From an uncultured Eubacteriales bacterium (GTDB lineage: Bacteria > Bacillota > Clostridia > Christensenellales > CAG-138), in contig UQYI01000007.1 of NCBI GenBank assembly GCA_900545265.1, positions 33,629 to 97,628 of the forward strand: 64,000 nt of DNA. The letters run 5' to 3'. Shown piece after piece: positions 60,332-64,000 of the stretch. The translations under genes and the position numbers were made by a program. The number at the start of each line of letters is the position of its first letter. The first letter of the stretch is position 1. Below the pieces are notes generated by a model. It ran no database searches, was not told the DNA's origin, and worked only from the letters and a program-made list of their open reading frames with translations.

Positions 60332-61453
60332 TCATTTTAACGGCGTCGTCACCTTGGTTTCCAGCTCGCAATGTGTTACATCACTCCAATGGCGGCGGAT
60401 GGCAATATCAGCAGAAAGGTCAGTATTGTTATAGGAAATAGACCATTGTGTGTTGCTTGTGATGTTATCGGGGTTTGGGTCTTGTGCCGCCGCTTTCATT
60501 GCGTTCCACACGGTATCGTCGGTGTAATTGCCTTTTTCCGTTTCCAGCACCTCCAGCACAGCGTCATAGCGTTCCCTGCCGTGACCGTAGATACCGTTTT
60601 TCTGATTTGGAAGCACCTCATCCTTATGACGAATAAAGAAATTAGTAACCGCCTCTGATGGAGTATCTATCAGCTCTCTTAGTTCGCCGTTAATGTCATA
60701 CTCTATTACTCTGCCATCGCCTGATGCATCGGTTATGTAGAAATGATAATCTCTACCGGATGATGCGAACATATCATAGCTGCGCAAAAGCTCCACTGCT
60801 TCCTCTGTGGTCGCTGCCCTGTCAAGAACAAGTCGTATCGCAAGAGTAGTTGAAATGACAGGCTTGCCTGTGCTTTGACGTACAGGCTCACTATCAAGTG
60901 TCAACACAGCGATAGACACGCCCTTCTCATTCATACCATCAAGGCAGATAAATGGAGCTGTTAGACTTGCTAGCTCTTTTTTGATATTCTCATCAGGCAC
61001 ATTTGCTGAAACATTGTCAAGAGCGGCAAAGGCAATAGACTTATATCCGTCCTTTGGAGCACAGTAAACCAACATAGCAGATGTATCTTTACTAAAATCG
61101 TAATTACGTCCCATATGAACGTCGCCGTCCGTATCGGTCAGACAAAACACCGTACAGCCGAAATTGGGCGCTTTGATCTTCACAGGCAGCAGCGGAAGAG
61201 CCTCTTTCAGAATCGCGTCGATCATCGTCTGATCGTCCTGAATGCCGTAATCGATCATATCGTCAAGATTGTAATCGTATTTGACATCCATGCGATAGAG
61301 ATTGTATCCATCCGCGTAATCCGTAAGCCGCTCAATGCTGCCGATGGTCTGGATCCTGGTGAAATACAGTCCTAAAAACGCAAGCAAGGCGAATACAACG
61401 ACCGCCAGAATCGCCAACGAAACGATCAAACTACGCTTCTTTACTTTATTCAT
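60332..61453 (-). CDS. choloylglycine hydrolase/C45-like Ntn hydrolase, membrane-anchored
   Basis: A 373-residue protein with one N-terminal helix (about 9-31) and an external Ntn-hydrolase domain. Cys100 in PNFGCTVF is the predicted nucleophile, followed by the family's GRNYDF motif and GMNEKGVSIAVL. Relatives cut linear amides: bile-salt conjugates, penicillin V, N-acyl homoserine lactones or acyl-amino acids. Usually the Cys becomes N-terminal by processing; here ~99 residues precede it, so either it is cleaved or works as in the C45 group. AAAAGGAG precedes the ATG. Confidence 0.8.
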   Translation of the reverse strand: MNKVKKRSLIVSLAILAVVVFALLAFLGLYFTRIQTIGSIERLTDYADGYNLYRMDVKYDYNLDDMIDYGIQDDQTMIDAILKEALPLLPVKIKAPNFGCTVFCLTDTDGDVHMGRNYDFSKDTSAMLVYCAPKDGYKSIAFAALDNVSANVPDENIKKELASLTAPFICLDGMNEKGVSIAVLTLDSEPVRQSTGKPVISTTLAIRLVLDRAATTEEAVELLRSYDMFASSGRDYHFYITDASGDGRVIEYDINGELRELIDTPSEAVTNFFIRHKDEVLPNQKNGIYGHGRERYDAVLEVLETEKGNYTDDTVWNAMKAAAQDPNPDNITSNTQWSISYNNTDLSADIAIRRHWSDVTHCELETKVTTPLK

Positions 61454-61480
61454 GTCTTATTCTCCTTTTTGGTTCGGTAT

Positions 61481-61528
61481 TATTCTGTAATAGAACCCGA
61501 CCTTGCTTTCGGGTTGTATTACAGAATA
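61481..61528. repeat. long perfect inverted repeat before the Ntn-hydrolase gene
   Basis: TATTCTGTAATA (61481-61492) and TATTACAGAATA (61517-61528) pair over 12 bp, then after one mismatch AACCCGA/TCGGGTT over 7 bp, with an 8-base loop. It lies between two minus-strand genes, 28 nt before the start of the lower one. No U-run, so an operator or an intercistronic RNA stem is more likely than a terminator. Confidence 0.65.
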
Positions 61529-61580
61529 AAGAGTTCAAGGGTTTCTTTGAGCGTTTTTATTTGTGCTATCCTTTTATTCG

Positions 61581-62420
61581 TTAATCTATATGATATGCAA
61601 TATTAATGGGTACTTCCTGTTTTGAATTTAAATACGAAACCTTAATTCCAATACGTTTTGATTCTCCCTCTAAATTATCGTGCCAACGCAAGATAAATTC
61701 TTCTTCTGTAAGATATGTGTAACTGCCGGAAGTCGATGGATCCATAAAATAATAGATATATGTATCTTTTTGCGCATCCTTCTTATATCCGATTAACACA
61801 ACATAATGACCATCGTCTTCTGTTTCAGTCTTATAATCACCGTCATCTTTCCATGCCTGAATCGCACAAATAACAGGAGAATCATCATCAAGAGCTGTCC
61901 TTAATTGTATTAGCGAGCTATCCGTATGATCCGAATCGTATTCATTTGAAGCATAATCTACACACACAACCTCTGTTGCAATCACCGGTGTATTCGGAAA
62001 ACCTTCTGTACGAACGGATTCTAAATATTCTGCTATATTCATATAGTTAGTCCCATTTTCCGGAGTTGCTTCAAGCTCCAAAAGTAATCGATCTTCTCTG
62101 GTGTCAAAATCGTATCCCGCATAGCGTAAAACAGATGCAACGCAAGCCACTCCACAGGTAAAATTATGACTTTGTCTATATAACGGTAATTTTATAAGTT
62201 TACATATTCCTTTTTCATCCGTTTCAGGCAACGACGTTGATGAAACATTATAATCATAAAATGTATTTCCTTCCGGTTCAGTATCGTTCAAGTAATACTC
62301 CTTCATCTGATTGGCAATACCTTCAGATTTCGGTTCTTTGTTTGCTGTAATTATCATAAACAAAGACACAACAAATAAAAGAATTAAAAGCACAGGGATA
62401 ATCTTCTTGATTGCTTTCAT
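61581..62420 (-). CDS. C39-like cysteine peptidase, membrane-anchored
   Basis: A 279-residue protein: N-terminal membrane helix (about 5-25), then a papain-like domain of the peptidase C39-like type with Cys89 in SHNFTCGVACVASVLRYAG, His205 in DDGHYVVLIGY and Asp227 in YFMDPS. Unlike bacteriocin exporters it has no ABC domain. GGAGG precedes the ATG at 62420. With the Ntn hydrolase downstream it forms a two-gene set of external amide-cutting enzymes. Confidence 0.82.
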   Translation of the reverse strand: MKAIKKIIPVLLILLFVVSLFMIITANKEPKSEGIANQMKEYYLNDTEPEGNTFYDYNVSSTSLPETDEKGICKLIKLPLYRQSHNFTCGVACVASVLRYAGYDFDTREDRLLLELEATPENGTNYMNIAEYLESVRTEGFPNTPVIATEVVCVDYASNEYDSDHTDSSLIQLRTALDDDSPVICAIQAWKDDGDYKTETEDDGHYVVLIGYKKDAQKDTYIYYFMDPSTSGSYTYLTEEEFILRWHDNLEGESKRIGIKVSYLNSKQEVPINIAYHID

Positions 62421-62677
62421 TTTGAAATTCCTCCGATTACAAAGCAAACACTTATTTATATTATCCTGCTTTTGCTTTGCTGTGTCAAGTGGTACAGAAA
62501 AATCATAGGTCTTTTCTCTTCATATTTACCACAATTGCGGTGAAATATGACTGCAATCGCATAGCAAGTACATTCTGTAATTGCTGTAAATTCATTTGAT
62601 GTGTTTTACGCTCCAATCAATTCCATTTCCCCAATGAAACAAGGGGCATTTATGAAATTGATTAGGGAAATGAGTTT

Positions 62678-62878
62678 ATGCTCCCTGAGTTTATGCTTCC
62701 TGAACTCAATCTTACAGAAACTGCTGTCACTGTGGTAAACGCATGGATCAGTGCTCACCCTTCATATGACTTGGAGGTTGTGTTCAGCTGTCTGAACCAG
62801 AAAAACTATAATTTGGTAAAAGAAAGAATGGGGCGTTTGGCAAAAGGAAATACAGTCGATGATCATGGTGAATTTTGA
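62678..62878 (+). CDS. small hypothetical protein
   Basis: 66 residues beginning MLPEFMLPELNLTETAVTVV and ending DDHGEF. No family recognised. AGGGAAATGAG lies upstream. An inverted repeat AATCAATT...AATTGATT at about 62617-62665 precedes it. It could be the start of a lost gene. Confidence 0.4.
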   Translation: MLPEFMLPELNLTETAVTVVNAWISAHPSYDLEVVFSCLNQKNYNLVKERMGRLAKGNTVDDHGEF

Positions 62879-63020
62879 AGATGAGAAAAAGAACTCAAAA
62901 ACTTTAATGAATAATTTCTTTTGTTGCATGCAGAGAGACATTTTTAAACTCTCTGCATATTATACCTACCTCATCAAAAGAAAAAGGTATTAAGAAGGAG
63001 TGGAATCAGGATGATTGATA

Positions 63021-63593
63021 ATGCGGACATTATTGAACAAACCGGTGCACTGCAGAAACTCAGCGATGCTGACAGGGTTATGCTTGTGTTTAATATATAT
63101 GTATGCCCAAGTAAATGCTACCAATAGCAATTCTTACATTGAACGATATAAGGCAATATTGCTACAACATCCTGAATTTACCCCGTTTTCTTGGGGTTCC
63201 AACACAATTTATATTGATACTGAATATACGCTCTATGATGTAGACAAAAACGGAATTCCTGAACTTATAGTGAAGGAGGATAGGTCGAAGTATTATATTT
63301 ACTCTTTTAACGGAACGGATGTTATTTCAAGCGATGTGTGTTATTGGTCTTATGATGAGTGTTTGTATGAGTATGAAGGAAACGGAATTGCAATCCATGA
63401 TGGCGGTATGGGGAACATGCGAATTGAGAACGTCTCATTATATTCGATGGTGAACAATAAGTTGGTGTGGTCAGGGGAACTTATGAGTACAGAGGAGTGC
63501 TCCTCCTTTGATGAGTTATATTCTTTCTTGGATAGCCTGACTCCAATCAACGATTTCCTCCCGATAACTGACTATTCACATCTGTCCAATTAA
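63021..63593 (+). CDS. secreted hypothetical protein
   Basis: About 190 residues. A hydrophobic stretch (MLTGLCLCLIYMYAQVNA) suggests export, then YDVDKNGIPELIVKED, an EF-hand/FG-GAP-like segment as in the lipoprotein at 1768. The start is doubtful: the strong ribosome site AGAAGGAG leads to ATG 63011 in another frame that stops after 37 codons, so a frameshift may have separated the original start from the body. Confidence 0.5.
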   Translation: MRTLLNKPVHCRNSAMLTGLCLCLIYMYAQVNATNSNSYIERYKAILLQHPEFTPFSWGSNTIYIDTEYTLYDVDKNGIPELIVKEDRSKYYIYSFNGTDVISSDVCYWSYDECLYEYEGNGIAIHDGGMGNMRIENVSLYSMVNNKLVWSGELMSTEECSSFDELYSFLDSLTPINDFLPITDYSHLSN

Positions 63594-63748
63594 CCGAATA
63601 AATAAGCGCAAAGGGTGGAAGTTAGAACGATTAACACTTAATTCTTGTACTTTGCGCTTGTTTACCTATAGTATTGGAAATATGGCTATTCAGCGGGTAC
63701 TTCCTCAGTTGTGGGTTTCCGGTAGGAGAAGATGCTCTTCGTTGGAAC

Positions 63749-63913
63749 TTACAGATTAAAGGCAACCATCGTTTCCTTTGGCGGCTTCTCATTCTCACAG
63801 TTCAGAAGATAGGCTATTGCTTTGTTCGCAAAGCGGTTTGTTTTTATGGTATCCCAATCGGCAAGCCGCACAATCTCCGCTGTGCCGTTCTCAAAATCAA
63901 ATGCCGCAAACAT
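63749..63913 (-). CDS. small hypothetical protein
   Basis: 54 residues, MFAAFDFENGTAEIVRLADW at the start. Coding-like composition, but AAAGGAGG lies ~20 nt upstream and is better spaced for ATG 63924, which is in a frame that stops after 8 codons; a frameshift or a lost start is possible. No family recognised. Confidence 0.35.
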   Translation of the reverse strand: MFAAFDFENGTAEIVRLADWDTIKTNRFANKAIAYLLNCENEKPPKETMVAFNL

Positions 63914-64000
63914 ATTGTTTCATAGGTTTTACCGCCTCCTTTATTTATATTTTATCAAATCACGACACATATTCCGTGACTTAATCACCTATTTCAGTCG

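Noticed and set aside
63674..63925. 83-codon plus-strand frame
   Set aside because: Aromatic/basic composition is poor and the minus strand of the same DNA gives a more protein-like small frame.

Overview
The window looks like the chromosome of an anaerobic, low-GC-phylum but GC-rich Clostridia-type Firmicute (Bacillota), probably a gut Oscillospirales/Christensenellales relative. The evidence is a dgt-dnaG-rpoD macromolecular-synthesis cluster, a class III (oxygen-sensitive) ribonucleotide reductase with its activase, a FeoAB iron transporter, DarA, FtsH, strong AGGAGG ribosome binding sites and many lipoproteins with Pro/Thr/Glu linkers. I cannot name the species. No rRNA, tRNA or CRISPR array was seen.

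Layout. 0-6 kb: a 4Fe-4S protein, a Sel1-repeat protein, a lipoprotein, a PAP2 phosphatase, a YjdF-family gene behind a yjdF-like riboswitch, the c-di-AMP receptor DarA, a TPR protein and a DUF4037 protein. 6-11.8 kb: an anaerobic nucleotide block, nrdG, nrdD (with a thioredoxin-like domain fused at the C-terminus), trxB, dut and a PAP2 phosphatase. Two well-spaced NrdR boxes overlap a promoter in front of nrdD. 11.9-13.3 kb: an LCP-family cell-wall ligase.

13.8-29.2 kb is the most interesting region. It is a co-directional locus that seems to make, cut and re-import poly-gamma-glutamate: a repeat lipoprotein, a gamma-glutamyltransferase lipoprotein, two tandem cassettes of [DctM-like permease, ~48-residue two-helix membrane miniprotein, M14-type metallopeptidase], a DUF6305-like lipoprotein, a third M14-type lipoprotein, then PgsB, PgsC and a PgsW-like protein with 4-nt stop/start overlaps, a histidine kinase, a response regulator and a small protein. 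No PgsA/CapA gene is present. The two miniproteins and the duplicated cassette have no function that I recognise.

29-41.3 kb: a DUF1015 protein, an orphan ABC ATPase, an envelope cluster (NAGPA-type glycosidase, 38-residue membrane peptide, LCP protein), rpoD, dnaG, dgt, and feoAB with a FeoB-associated Cys-rich protein. The feoAB promoter carries a DtxR-type inverted repeat. 41.3-43.3 kb is a scar of mobile DNA: an orphan, C-terminally broken cas5 and an N-terminally truncated serine recombinase. 43.5-47.5 kb: a MATE exporter, ftsH and a DUF308 protein. A compact DNA/RNA element that can fold into a four-way junction lies at 47.57-47.67 kb between two convergent units.

47.8-53.7 kb: mannonate catabolism (SDR oxidoreductase, UxuA), a YesM/YesN-type two-component pair and an amino-acid ABC importer. 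This stretch is decaying: uxuA and the kinase are truncated head-to-head and the permease has an in-frame amber codon in its EAA signature. 53.8-57.4 kb: a nucleotide-sugar-type epimerase, alkylation repair genes (AlkA-like and Ogt) and a membrane protein. 57.4-64 kb is more AT-rich and mosaic: a truncated MATE gene behind a MerR-type promoter, a DUF6061 gene, an IS21-family remnant, a SLOG-protein remnant, a choloylglycine-hydrolase-like membrane enzyme, a C39-like peptidase and small orphan genes.
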